From Planctomycetota bacterium (lineage in GTDB: Bacteria; Planctomycetota; Planctomycetia; Pirellulales; Lacipirellulaceae): DNA of 64,000 nt. Below, in pieces: positions 8,573 through 17,500 of this stretch. The DNA is taken from positions 1 to 64,000 of the forward strand of contig JAKOXH010000022.1 of assembly GCA_029781135.1 (NCBI GenBank), read 5' to 3'. The notes under the pieces were generated by a model. The model had not been told where the DNA came from. It did not search any database and was given only the letters and a program-made list of their open reading frames with translations. Each line of letters begins with the position of its first letter. The stretch's first letter is position 1. Position numbers and translations under genes: made by a program.

Positions 8573-9625
8573 ATGCAGGCGGCAATTCTCCATGCGGCAT
8601 TCAGTCGCTTTTTTGCTCACAGCGCTTATCGCGCGCCCAAGCGAACCTCGTCGTTCGCATGGGTGGCAGCATTCGCCGCGCTTCCCGCGCTCCTCACGCC
8701 GCTGGCCGCGTTGGCGAGCGCTGACATCGAGTTCGATTTCGCACGCGTCGTCGAATGCCGCGATATCACCTCCGGCGAACGCCTGGCTCAATATCCCATG
8801 CAGCGGCTGATCGAAGTCGCGTTGCCCGTCTCGGTTCGTTTCAACGATGTCTCGCGCGACGATGTCGACGAGATCAGCATCGAGGTTAGCGGTGCCGCTG
8901 CCGGCCTGCGCGTGCAAGACTTCGCCCCCACCACGCAACTCGCCAGCGAGATCACGCACGAAATCGAAACGACCACCACGACGAAAAAAGCACGTTCCTT
9001 CGATGGCACCCTGGGCGGCTCGTTGCCTATTCCAGGTGCGGATGTCGCGGCCAAGATCACGCCTTCGATCTCCGCCGGTTTAGCGAACAGCGACACCGCC
9101 ACCGAGAAGATCAATCGTTTGCCTCCCAAACACGTCGTGGTCGTCAGCGGCACGTATGCCGAGGGCCGCGGCGTGTTTTTCAAACTCAAGCGCACGTCGC
9201 AAACTTCGTTGGAAGGCGTCCACGAGCTGGCCGTGACGTTCGTCGCGCCACGCACCTGGCGCGCGATCGCCCTGGAAGTCGAATGCAACGCGGTCGGCAC
9301 CCGAAAAACACTCTGGGTGAAGCAACAGGCCACGCTCGGGCACACCCTGCGGTACGTGCAGCTTGTACCGGCGGCCGTGGGGCCGATCAACCATGTGGTC
9401 TGCAAACCGGCGGAAACATCACCACCCACGCCGGAAAAGGCCCCTGTCCTGGCCGATAGTTCCGCCGCCAGCCCGACGAAATGGCGGCCCGTGCGTGTTT
9501 TGCCCGTTGTCGAGTCGAAAGTCGAACCGAAGGCTGCTACACTACCTACCGCCACACCCGCTGACGATATGGTCGACAAACCGGTCAAAGCAAAAAAAGC
9601 CGCCGCCACAACTGACAAGGACTGA
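8573..9625 (+). CDS. Secreted protein of unknown function
   Basis: A 350-residue protein preceded by a good GGAGGG ribosome binding site. The N-terminus has a long signal peptide (SSFAWVAAFAALPALLTPLA, cleavage near ALAS). The mature part starts ADIEFDFARVVECRDITSGE and continues with VALPVSVRFNDVSRDDVDEI, KHVVVVSGTYAEGRGVFFKL and THELAVTFVAP-like beta-rich stretches, ending in a Pro/Lys/Ala-rich tail. It resembles a planctomycete hypothetical family with a predicted beta-sandwich; no enzymatic motif is visible. It lies 47 bases upstream of the radical SAM gene, so co-transcription is possible but function cannot be inferred from it. Confidence 0.75.
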   Translation: MQAAILHAAFSRFFAHSAYRAPKRTSSFAWVAAFAALPALLTPLAALASADIEFDFARVVECRDITSGERLAQYPMQRLIEVALPVSVRFNDVSRDDVDEISIEVSGAAAGLRVQDFAPTTQLASEITHEIETTTTTKKARSFDGTLGGSLPIPGADVAAKITPSISAGLANSDTATEKINRLPPKHVVVVSGTYAEGRGVFFKLKRTSQTSLEGVHELAVTFVAPRTWRAIALEVECNAVGTRKTLWVKQQATLGHTLRYVQLVPAAVGPINHVVCKPAETSPPTPEKAPVLADSSAASPTKWRPVRVLPVVESKVEPKAATLPTATPADDMVDKPVKAKKAAATTDKD

Positions 9626-9672
9626 GAACTCCTCTCCCGTGGGGCGAGGGCCTGGGGTAAGGGCGCCTCGTC

Positions 9673-11244
9673 ATGGCCAACATCGTACTCATCAACCCGC
9701 GCTTCGAGGTCTCCTACTGGGGTCTCGAACACGCGTTGCCGCTACTGCGGAAGCGGGCTAACTTGCCGACGGCGTGTCTGCCGCTTCTCGCGGCTCTCAC
9801 GCCCCGCGAGCACACGATTTCAATCGTCGACGAAAACGTCGAACCGCTCGATTTCGACCGCCTCGCCGAGGCCGATATCGTCGCGCTCACCGGCATGAGC
9901 GTGCAGCGCAACCGCATGCGCGAAATTCTCGCCCAGCTCAAAGCCCGCGGCGTCCTCACCGTCGTCGGCGGCCCGTGGGTTACCGTCCGCGAAGATTATT
10001 TCGGCGAACTGGCCGACGTCATCTTCATCGGCGAGGCCGAAGAAACCTGGCCACAGTTTCTCCGCGAATGGCAAACCGGCCGCTTCGAGCGGCGTTACGA
10101 ACAGGCGGAAAAGACCGACATGACCACCGTGCCGGTACCGCGCTACGATCTTTTGAAGATGCGGCATTACCTGTTCGGCAGCGTCCAATTCTCGCGCGGT
10201 TGCCCGTTCCAATGTGAGTTCTGCGACATCATCGTTACGTTCGGCCGCCGCCCCCGCCTCAAGACGAGCTGGCAAATCATTCGCGAACTCGAAGCCCTCG
10301 TCGCGAGCGGCCTCGAAATCGCGTTCATCGTCGACGACAACCTCATCGGCAACAAACACGCCATCAAAACCGTCCTCCGTGCGATCATCGACTGGCAGCA
10401 AGCCCGCGGCTATCCGCTGCAATTCTTCACCGAGGCCTCGCTCGACCTGGCCGATGACGAGGAACTCTTGCAGCTCATGGTCGACGCCAACATTTCGACG
10501 GTGTTCGTCGGCATCGAAACGCCCAACGAGGAATCGCTCCGCGAAACGAAGAAATATCAAAACGTCCGCCCCGGCAGCACGTCGATCGAGCGGGTCCACA
10601 AAATCCAGAACGCCGGCCTCGACGTGTGGTGCGGCATGATCGTCGGCTTCGATCACGATGAGCCCAGCATCTTCGCCGCCCAGCGCGATTACCTGACGGA
10701 AGCCCGCGTGCTGCACGCGATGGTCGGCATGCTCTCGGCAATTCCCAAGACGCCGCTCCATGCCCGCCTGGCTGCCGAAGGTCGGCTCGATGAAGAACAC
10801 GAAGCCGAGTTCGGCACGAACGTCATCCCCGCCCGCATGACCCGCGAGGAACTGCGCGATGGCTACGTGCGCCTGATGGCCGAGTTGTACGACACGACGG
10901 CCTATTTCGACCGGCTCGACGACCTCTTCCTCCGCGGCAACTTCCGCTTCAGCCAAACCCGCGCCGCCTACTGGCGACGCCACCCGTGGTCGTGGCTCAA
11001 AGGCAATGCCCAACACCTCACGCGTAGCGTGCTGATCTTCCTGCAGCTCATGCGCGGCGTTCCCGAACCCGAACTCCGCCGCGAATACCGCCGCCGCCTC
11101 CGCAACCTGCTCCGCACCCGCCGCGACCCGGTCGTGCTGTTCGTCTACCTCATCAAGTGCGCCATCCACTGCCACCTATACACGATGGTCCGCCGCATGA
11201 CCACCGCAGAAACCGAACAGCGAACGCTCGTGAATTCATTCTGA
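9673..11244 (+). CDS. B12-binding-domain radical SAM enzyme (DUF4070-type)
   Basis: A 523-residue protein. Residues 1-140 form a cobalamin-binding-like Rossmann domain (IVLINPRFE, IVALTGMSVQRNRM, VVGGPWVTVREDYF, FIGEAEETWPQFL). The radical SAM core begins with SRGCPFQCEFCDII, giving cluster cysteines C177, C181 and C184 (CX3CX2C), and continues with FIVDDNLIGNK, FFTEASLDLADDEELL, VFVGIETPNEESL and IVGFDHDE. The C-terminal part matches the DUF4070 extension of many such enzymes. The family performs methylations and rearrangements, including hopanoid and tetrapyrrole chemistry; the substrate is not evident. All cluster residues are present. Confidence 0.88.
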   Translation: MANIVLINPRFEVSYWGLEHALPLLRKRANLPTACLPLLAALTPREHTISIVDENVEPLDFDRLAEADIVALTGMSVQRNRMREILAQLKARGVLTVVGGPWVTVREDYFGELADVIFIGEAEETWPQFLREWQTGRFERRYEQAEKTDMTTVPVPRYDLLKMRHYLFGSVQFSRGCPFQCEFCDIIVTFGRRPRLKTSWQIIRELEALVASGLEIAFIVDDNLIGNKHAIKTVLRAIIDWQQARGYPLQFFTEASLDLADDEELLQLMVDANISTVFVGIETPNEESLRETKKYQNVRPGSTSIERVHKIQNAGLDVWCGMIVGFDHDEPSIFAAQRDYLTEARVLHAMVGMLSAIPKTPLHARLAAEGRLDEEHEAEFGTNVIPARMTREELRDGYVRLMAELYDTTAYFDRLDDLFLRGNFRFSQTRAAYWRRHPWSWLKGNAQHLTRSVLIFLQLMRGVPEPELRREYRRRLRNLLRTRRDPVVLFVYLIKCAIHCHLYTMVRRMTTAETEQRTLVNSF

Positions 11245-12329
11245 GGAGAATGAACGGCCCCGGGTCGTTTAACCCGGAGCCAACGGCGACGGCGGGTGGC
11301 CGGGGTCGAGCCGCAGGCGAGCCCCCAGCGCGCTCGCCGAATGCGCAACATCGCCTCCACACATTTAGCCCTGGCCGACCCGCCCCGGGGCCATTCGCGG
11401 TACCATTCTCCATCCCCTGCTCGAAGCTCGCAGCGCAAGCAAGAGCATTGATGGAATATAGTAGGTCCCGTCTGCCGGACGGGACCTAATCCCCGGGCAA
11501 GACCAGGGTAGCACCGACTTTTGGCCGCACCTCTCTTTGCCACTTCACAGGCGTTGCCCGGCCAAATGTCGGTGCGCTCGCGCCAGAGGTGGGTCTCGCT
11601 TCGCCTCCCACGGCTGCGCCGCACCGACATTCGGCCGAACAGAGTCCCGCCAGTTGTGTGATTCATGCGGCCGAAAGTCGGTGCCACCCAGCGGGAAATC
11701 GAGTCATCCCGCAGGGATGCCAGCGATTAGCCGGTGGTTGAGGAGCGCAGCGATGACACCACCGGAAGGCGAATCACCCCAACCCGCGACCCCAGCGGGG
11801 TCGCAGCGGCTGCGAACCCTGCCGGGTTCGGCGTTCCAACGCGCTCATGAACCGGCGGTGTCGCTGCGCTCAACCGCCGGCTAATCGCTGCGAACCCTGC
11901 GGGTTCGCCTTCATCCGGTGCGACTACTGTCAAAGGGCGTTCATTTACTCAACGACTCAGCCCAGCCATCGGGATCGAGGCGGGTTGCCGACCAGTCCCC
12001 AGACGTTCTTCTATTGCTATTAAAGGTGAATAGAATATGCAGCAGCTTATGTGAATTGCTTCACGCGTGTCAGTTGACGGTTAGACAAAATAATACCCGC
12101 CAAACCCCGCGGATGCGGCCCGCGAAATCGCAATACGTGACCAAATGAAATACGACGAGACGTACAGTAGCAACAACATCAAAACGATGTGTATGGAACT
12201 GCCTTTCCGATTCCACAAATTGTGACTACCCGACACAGCCATTTAGTGAGTCCATAGGCGACTGCCGCAAGGCCCAGCCATCAATCGCACTGGCGAAGCT
12301 AGCGGCACCCGGCATGTTTTAAGTGTCGA
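11245..12329. repeat. Repeat-rich intergenic region with several hairpins
   Basis: About 1.1 kb without a convincing gene. It holds the TAG-stem hairpin at 11462-11488 (TAGGTCCCGTC / GACGGGACCTA, loop TGCCG) and a mirrored pair: AGCCGGTGGTTGAGGAGCGC near 11727 and its inverse GCTGCGCTCAACCGCCGGCT near 11864, joined by GTCGC...CAGCG-type arms. Between and around them are short hairpins of the form ACCCCAGCGGGGT, AACCCTGCCGGGTT and AACCCTGCGGGTT. Repeated phrases such as GTCGGTGCGCTCGCG and GTCGGTGCCACC also occur. From 12000 to 12329 the sequence is more AT-rich and I see nothing in it. Confidence 0.6.
11462..11488. repeat. TAG-stem hairpin, copy 2
   Basis: Perfect 11-bp inverted repeat TAGGTCCCGTC / GACGGGACCTA with a 5-base loop (TGCCG). 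It belongs to the same intergenic family as 4948-4968 but has a completely different stem sequence with pairing preserved. Confidence 0.7.
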
Positions 12330-12923
12330 TCAGGGTTTAATCGCTCGGTAGATTGTTGTGTCACCAATGTCCTTCTTGAATTCATCAGGAGCGTCGTTCA
12401 ATCGGCGGCTTACCGATACATGTTGTAATTCCTTGTTCAGAAACACGAATGCAATTCCCTTGTCCATGTACCAGAGATCAACATTCTCGCCTTCGTCATT
12501 TTTCGTGACAGCGATTTGTTCAGGTTGTCCGCAGGCGTGAATTACATCTTCGATAGTGCTTGTGGCACCAATGCCACCTTCAATCTGCCCGGAGAACTGC
12601 CCCTGCTCCGGCGAGCCGAAATAGACGAGTATGCCGGTGATTTTCGTGTCATCGTGTGCTATGGACAATCCAGCTTTAGTATTTTCGAGATACGTTTTCA
12701 GGAACTCGTGGTCAAGGTCCTTTTCGTTTGATGCCTGCCAGTCATTTCCTAATTCCTTGATGGGTATCCCAAGGTAACAGTCTGGCAGGCCAATACCGGC
12801 TTGAACAACCTTTCCGTTTTTTGGCGTGGCAATCCCACGCTCTCGTCCACATCCCCATATGACTGGTAGGACGCAAAACAGAAAACACGCTAGGCGAACT
12901 CTATCGGTGATGTGTTCATTCAT
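12330..12923 (-). CDS. Putative lipoprotein of unknown function
   Basis: A 197-residue protein. The first 25 residues form a lipoprotein signal with lipobox LPVIWGC, so the mature chain is probably membrane-anchored. The rest (LPDCYLGIPIKELGNDWQ, TKITGILVYFGSPEQG, GIGATSTIEDVIHACGQPEQ, ENVDLWYMDKGIAFVFLN) is a small beta-rich domain of unknown function whose GIGATSTIEDVIHACGQP phrase recalls proteins that scale inputs by a threshold. The gene starts 7 bases after the DUF1552 stop, with GGAGG of the DUF1552 end acting as ribosome binding site. It looks more AT-rich than its neighbours and may be a later insertion into a planctomycete cluster. Confidence 0.7.
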   Translation of the reverse strand: MNEHITDRVRLACFLFCVLPVIWGCGRERGIATPKNGKVVQAGIGLPDCYLGIPIKELGNDWQASNEKDLDHEFLKTYLENTKAGLSIAHDDTKITGILVYFGSPEQGQFSGQIEGGIGATSTIEDVIHACGQPEQIAVTKNDEGENVDLWYMDKGIAFVFLNKELQHVSVSRRLNDAPDEFKKDIGDTTIYRAIKP

Positions 12924-12932
12924 CAATCTGGT

Positions 12933-14237
12933 TCACACCTCCGCCAACCGCTCCGTCGCGTCGCCGAACTTGTCGAGCTTCACGTTCATCTTGTCCATGA
13001 GCGAGAGGTACAGCCGGCACATTTGCCGGTTCGATTGTTCGCGGTAGTTCAGCACCTGGCCGCCGCGTAGCTTGCCACCGCCGCCGCCCAGCACCACGAC
13101 CGGCAGTTGCGTGGCATCGTGGCCGCCGTTCATCATGCTCGATAGGAAGACGAGCATCGAGTTGTCGAGCGCCGTCCGCTCGCCTTCCTGAATGCCGTCG
13201 AGCTTGCCCGCGATGTACGCGAGTTGCTCGAGGAAGAACTGATTCACTTTCAGCCAATCGGCCGTGTCCGAGTGCGACAGCAAATGGTGAATCATGTAGT
13301 CGACGCCCAGGTGCGGGAACCGTAGCGACGAATGATCGTTGTTGAGCTTGAGCGTCGTGATCCGCGTCGTGTCGGTCTGGAAGCCGAGCACCAGGATATC
13401 GCACATCAGCCGCATGTGGTCGGCGATGTTCTGCGGCACACCTTCCGGCGGACGCGGGATGTTCGGCTTCTCGAGTGTGGGTCGCCAACCCTGCAACTCG
13501 CCCTGCTTGCCCGCCGACTCGATTCGCTGCTCGACATCGCGCACCGAATCAAGGTACTCATCGAGCTTGCGCTGGTCGCTCTTGCTGATCTGCCGCCGCA
13601 CGTCGCTGGCGTCGGCCATCACGGCATCCAGCACGCTTTTGTCGCCGCGCTCGACTTCATCCTTGAAAAGCCGATCGAACGCGAGCGCCGGGTACAACTC
13701 GAGCGGCGTGGGCGTCGTCGGCGACGACCACGAAATGTGCGAGCTGTAGAGCATCGAGTAATTTTTGTGGACCGACGGATTCGACTTCTCGCACGCGAGC
13801 ACCAGGCTCGGCACTTTCGTCGAGCGGCCATACCGCTGGGCGATCAATTGGTCGAAACTGGTGCCTGAGCGAATCTCACCGCCCGAGGCGAGCGGCGCGC
13901 CGGAAAGCAGGTTGCCCGTTTGCGAACTGTGGATGTTGCCCTTTTGGGCTTCCTCGTTGTACAGGCCGCGAACGACGAGCATCTTCTCGCGATACGGCAG
14001 GAGCGGCGTGAGGACTTTGCCCAACTCCATCGACTTGCCTGCGCCCTTCGCCCACCACTCCTTGCTGTGGAACCCGTTGCCGGCAAAGAGCACGGCCAGC
14101 CGGACCGGCGCTTCGCTCGCCACCTTGGCCCCGGCCGCCACATCGCCCCACACATTGAGCGACTCCAGCCACGGCAGCGCCATCGATACGCCGATCCCCC
14201 GCAACATCGTCCGCCGAGAAAACTTGTGTTGGTTCAT
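12933..14237 (-). CDS. DUF1552 protein with Tat signal
   Basis: A 434-residue protein. It begins MNQHKFSRRTMLRGIGVSMA, a twin-arginine type export signal (SRRTMLRG). The body carries the DUF1552 (PF07586) hallmarks: RLAVLFAGNGFHSKEWW, LLPYREKMLVVRGL, HSSQTGNLLSGAPLASGGEI, SFDQLIAQRYG, NNDHSSLRFPHLGVDYMIHH and LVFLSSMMNGGHDATQLPVVVLGGGGG. Such proteins are exported and in planctomycetes stand beside large PSCyt1/DUF1592 cytochromes, as here (14522-18781, upstream in the same direction). Biochemical activity is unknown; a role with the cytochrome partner in the periplasm or the cell envelope is inference from consistent co-occurrence. Confidence 0.92.
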   Translation of the reverse strand: MNQHKFSRRTMLRGIGVSMALPWLESLNVWGDVAAGAKVASEAPVRLAVLFAGNGFHSKEWWAKGAGKSMELGKVLTPLLPYREKMLVVRGLYNEEAQKGNIHSSQTGNLLSGAPLASGGEIRSGTSFDQLIAQRYGRSTKVPSLVLACEKSNPSVHKNYSMLYSSHISWSSPTTPTPLELYPALAFDRLFKDEVERGDKSVLDAVMADASDVRRQISKSDQRKLDEYLDSVRDVEQRIESAGKQGELQGWRPTLEKPNIPRPPEGVPQNIADHMRLMCDILVLGFQTDTTRITTLKLNNDHSSLRFPHLGVDYMIHHLLSHSDTADWLKVNQFFLEQLAYIAGKLDGIQEGERTALDNSMLVFLSSMMNGGHDATQLPVVVLGGGGGKLRGGQVLNYREQSNRQMCRLYLSLMDKMNVKLDKFGDATERLAEV

Positions 14238-14303
14238 ACTACCTTTTCCTTTTTAGCCATGCGGAGGAATTCTTTATTCGACTCAACGAACAGGCAATTG
14301 GAC

Positions 14304-14487
14304 TCACGCAAAGGCGCTAAGGCGCAAAGTTCTCATTTCTTGCGATTTACAACATCACGGCAGGATACTTGAAACACACATGTGGAGCGTGGATCGAATC
14401 ACTCGAGTTCTTACAAATCATCACTTCCTGGTTGAAGCATTCGTTGCTTCACTCTCGTTCTTCGCGCCTTTGCGCCTTTGCGTGAGA
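14304..14487. repeat. Mirror repeat TCACGCAAAGGCGC ... GCGCCTTTGCGTGA
   Basis: The left arm TCACGCAAAGGCGCTAAGGC (14304-) pairs with GCGCCTTTGCGCCTTTGCGT ending near 14487, around a 135-base loop. The same phrase family occurs at 43370-43551 and 59093-59170. It fills the gap between the DUF1552 and cytochrome genes. Confidence 0.65.
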
Positions 14488-14521
14488 CTATCTTAAAAGT
14501 CGTGACCATGAACGCGATGCT

Positions 14522-17500
14522 TCACTCCTCGAACGCCACGTCCGCTCCGCGGATCTCGCGAAACTGCCGGCTGCTGACGATCGCGTTCACGGCCACCTGT
14601 ATTTTATAACCGTTCGCGGCCAATTGCTGCTCGATTTCCTCGAGCAGCGGGTCGTCGGAAAGTTGTACCGCCCGGCCCAGCGAATAGCCCAGTAATTTGC
14701 GGCAAAACTGCCGCACGAACGACTCGCGACGCTGGTTGAGCAAGTAGTCGCGCAGCCCTTCCAGGCCGTCGAATTCCGCGCCGTCGATCAGTTTCACATG
14801 CGTATCAACCGGCCGATTGCCCAGGTCCATCGTGCGATGCCGCCCGATCGCATCATACGCTTCCAGCGAGAAGCCGAACGGGTCGATCCGCCGGTGACAG
14901 TTGAAACACTTCGGATCGACCGTGTGCTTGTTGACCACCTCGCGCATCGTTTTGCCGTCGAGCGCCGCTTCATCATCCGGCAGCGGCGGCACGCCTTTGG
15001 GCGGCTTCGGCAACTTGTCGCCGAGCAGCGTTTCGCTAATCCAGTTGCCGCGGATGATCGGGCTCGTCCGCGAGGCACCGGAGTGCTTGGCGAGCGTCGT
15101 CGCTTGCGCCAAGATTCCGCCGCGGGCAAACTTCTTCACGCCCTCCACCCGCCGCCATTCGGCGCCCGTCACATCGGGAATGCCGTAAAACTTGGCCAGC
15201 GGTTCATTGAGGAACGTGTAATTGGCATTGAGAATATCGAGCACCGAGCCGTTGTGTTGGAACAGGTCGGTGAAGAACAGCGTCGTTTCCTCGGCCATCG
15301 CCCCGCGCAAACCGGCAAACGTGGGGAAGTGCCGCTCGCTCTTTTCATCGAGATGCTCGAAGTCGTCGATGTGCAGCCAGTGACTGGCAAATTCCGTGGC
15401 CAGCCGCCGCGTCTTGGCATCGGCCAGCATCCGCCGCGTTTGCGCCGCGAGCACTTCCGGCTCGTGCAGTCGTCCCTCCGCCGCCAATTGCCGCAACTCA
15501 CCATCCGGCTGCGACGACCACAAAAAATAGCTTAGTCGGCTCGCCAACTCCCAATCGGAAACTGGCCCTTGCCCTGCCCCCGGGCCAGGCTTTTCCAAAC
15601 GATACAAAAATGCCGGACTCACCAGGATTTTCGCCAGTGTCATGCGAAACGCTTCCTCGTGCGGAATCTCTTCGCCGCGCAGCGATTTGTAAAGCGAATT
15701 GAGTTCTTCAACTTCCTTATTCGCAAGCGGCCGCCGGTACGCGAGCGCCGCAAAATCGATCAGTTTGCCCACCTGCACCGGCTCGCAATCGACGAGCCGC
15801 CGGCGATACGCGGCCGCCCGCTCCGCGAGCGGCTTCCGCAGCGGCTCGAACGCCTTCGGGTCGCCATCCTGCGACGCATATTCGAGCAACTGGGCGAACG
15901 CATCGACCGTCGTCAGCGCATCGCGACTCACGAAATGCAGCTCATCCCACATTCGGTCAAGCCGCCGTTTCTGGTCTTCGTCCAGCATCAGTCGCACGAG
16001 GTGGTCATCTTCACGATAAAACAGCGTGAGCGAAATCACTTCGTCGACCGGCACAATCTTCGTGTAACACAACGCCGGCGGAAACAACTGCCGGAAGGCG
16101 TCGAACGCCGCCTTCAACCGCCGCTCGGCCGCACTGCTGGCGGTCACCAGGATCGGTGCCGAGTTGGACACATTCTGACCGCTCGCCGTCCACGTCCCAT
16201 CCTTCGCGCTCACCTTGGCATCGCCCGGCTGCAAGCTCGAAACCGCTTCCGCCTTGCCTGCGACGACCGAAAGCTGCACCGAACCCTCGCCGCCGGTTTC
16301 CTTATCCAGAATACCCGTGGTCACAAGTTCGCAACCCGCCGCCAAATCGGCCGGCAAGGTCACTTCGATCTGCGACGGCGCTTGCACGCACAAATCTGCC
16401 GCCTCACGTTTTTGGCCATTCGGATGGCGCCCAAACGACGCCGGGTCAATGCCAATCGCCTCGGCCGCCGCTTCCTTCGCATCGTGATTCGCGAACGCCC
16501 CAATCACCACGTTCCCCAGCAATGGCCCCCGCAACGACGCCAACTGCCGATATAGCAGCGCATCGGGCGAGTATTGTGCGGCCGCCGGCCCACCGGTGAG
16601 AAGTTTCTGAATCGCGCTGGCCAGCATCCGCCGCGTGTGGGAATCTCTCGCCGTCTGCCACTTCGCCAGTAGCGAATTGGCTGGGATCGCCGGCCCATTC
16701 GCCCCGCCGCTATCCGACTCCGCCAGGAAATGCCACACGCCCGCATTGCCAAATCGATCGCCGTGCGGATTCGCCTTCAGCACATCGCCAGCCACATCCG
16801 CCGCCAAATTCCACGCATGCTCCGCGTCGTTCTGCTTGCCCGTAATCTCCAGATCAATCGCCGTCAGGTCGCACGCATGATTCCCATCGCGCGGCCCGAT
16901 GGAGAGTGAAACGACCTCACCCGCGCGTACCAGCACATTCTCGAACGGGCCGAACTTCACCTCAGCACCACCCGCCGACACGCCTGTCGCCAACCTCTGC
17001 CGCGTCGCGCCCCGCCGCACTTCGACCGACCACGTCACTCCGTTGCCACACCCGACATGTGCATGCCGCACCGTACCGGCAATCTTCACGGCGCCAGTGA
17101 TCGGGCTCCGCCAGGCCGCGGTCGTTCGCAACGTGGGCGACGGATGCACTACCACGCCATGCGGTTTCGCGTCGCCCGGAATCCGCACCGCCTCGTCCGA
17201 CGAATTCGCCAGCAGCATCGGCGTGTCGTTGCTGCCCCAGCCATTGATGAAATCGTGGCCGCTGATTTTCGTGAGCTTGTTCGTGAAGAGGCCGTCGAGC
17301 TGCACGGCATCGCCGCTGCCGATTCCCAAATAATCGAGCCACGCCCGCAAATCGTTCTCCTCACAACCATGCTGGCTTGCTGTTGCCGCAATATCGAACT
17401 TGTCGCCGGTTCGTGAAATCTCATCAGCCGCTTCCAACGCCGCGGCCGCCGTCGCAAACAGCCGCTCACGGCGTGCTTTCAACTCGCGCACCACCTCACG

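Noticed and set aside
9820..11175. Long open frame on the minus strand opposite the B12-type radical SAM gene
   Set aside because: It mirrors a gene with clear cluster cysteines; in GC-rich DNA long antisense frames are common and its product has no recognisable domain.
15569..16555. Long plus-strand frame opposite the giant cytochrome gene
   Set aside because: Arg-rich product typical of antisense reading in GC-rich DNA; the minus-strand gene has haem sites and known domains.
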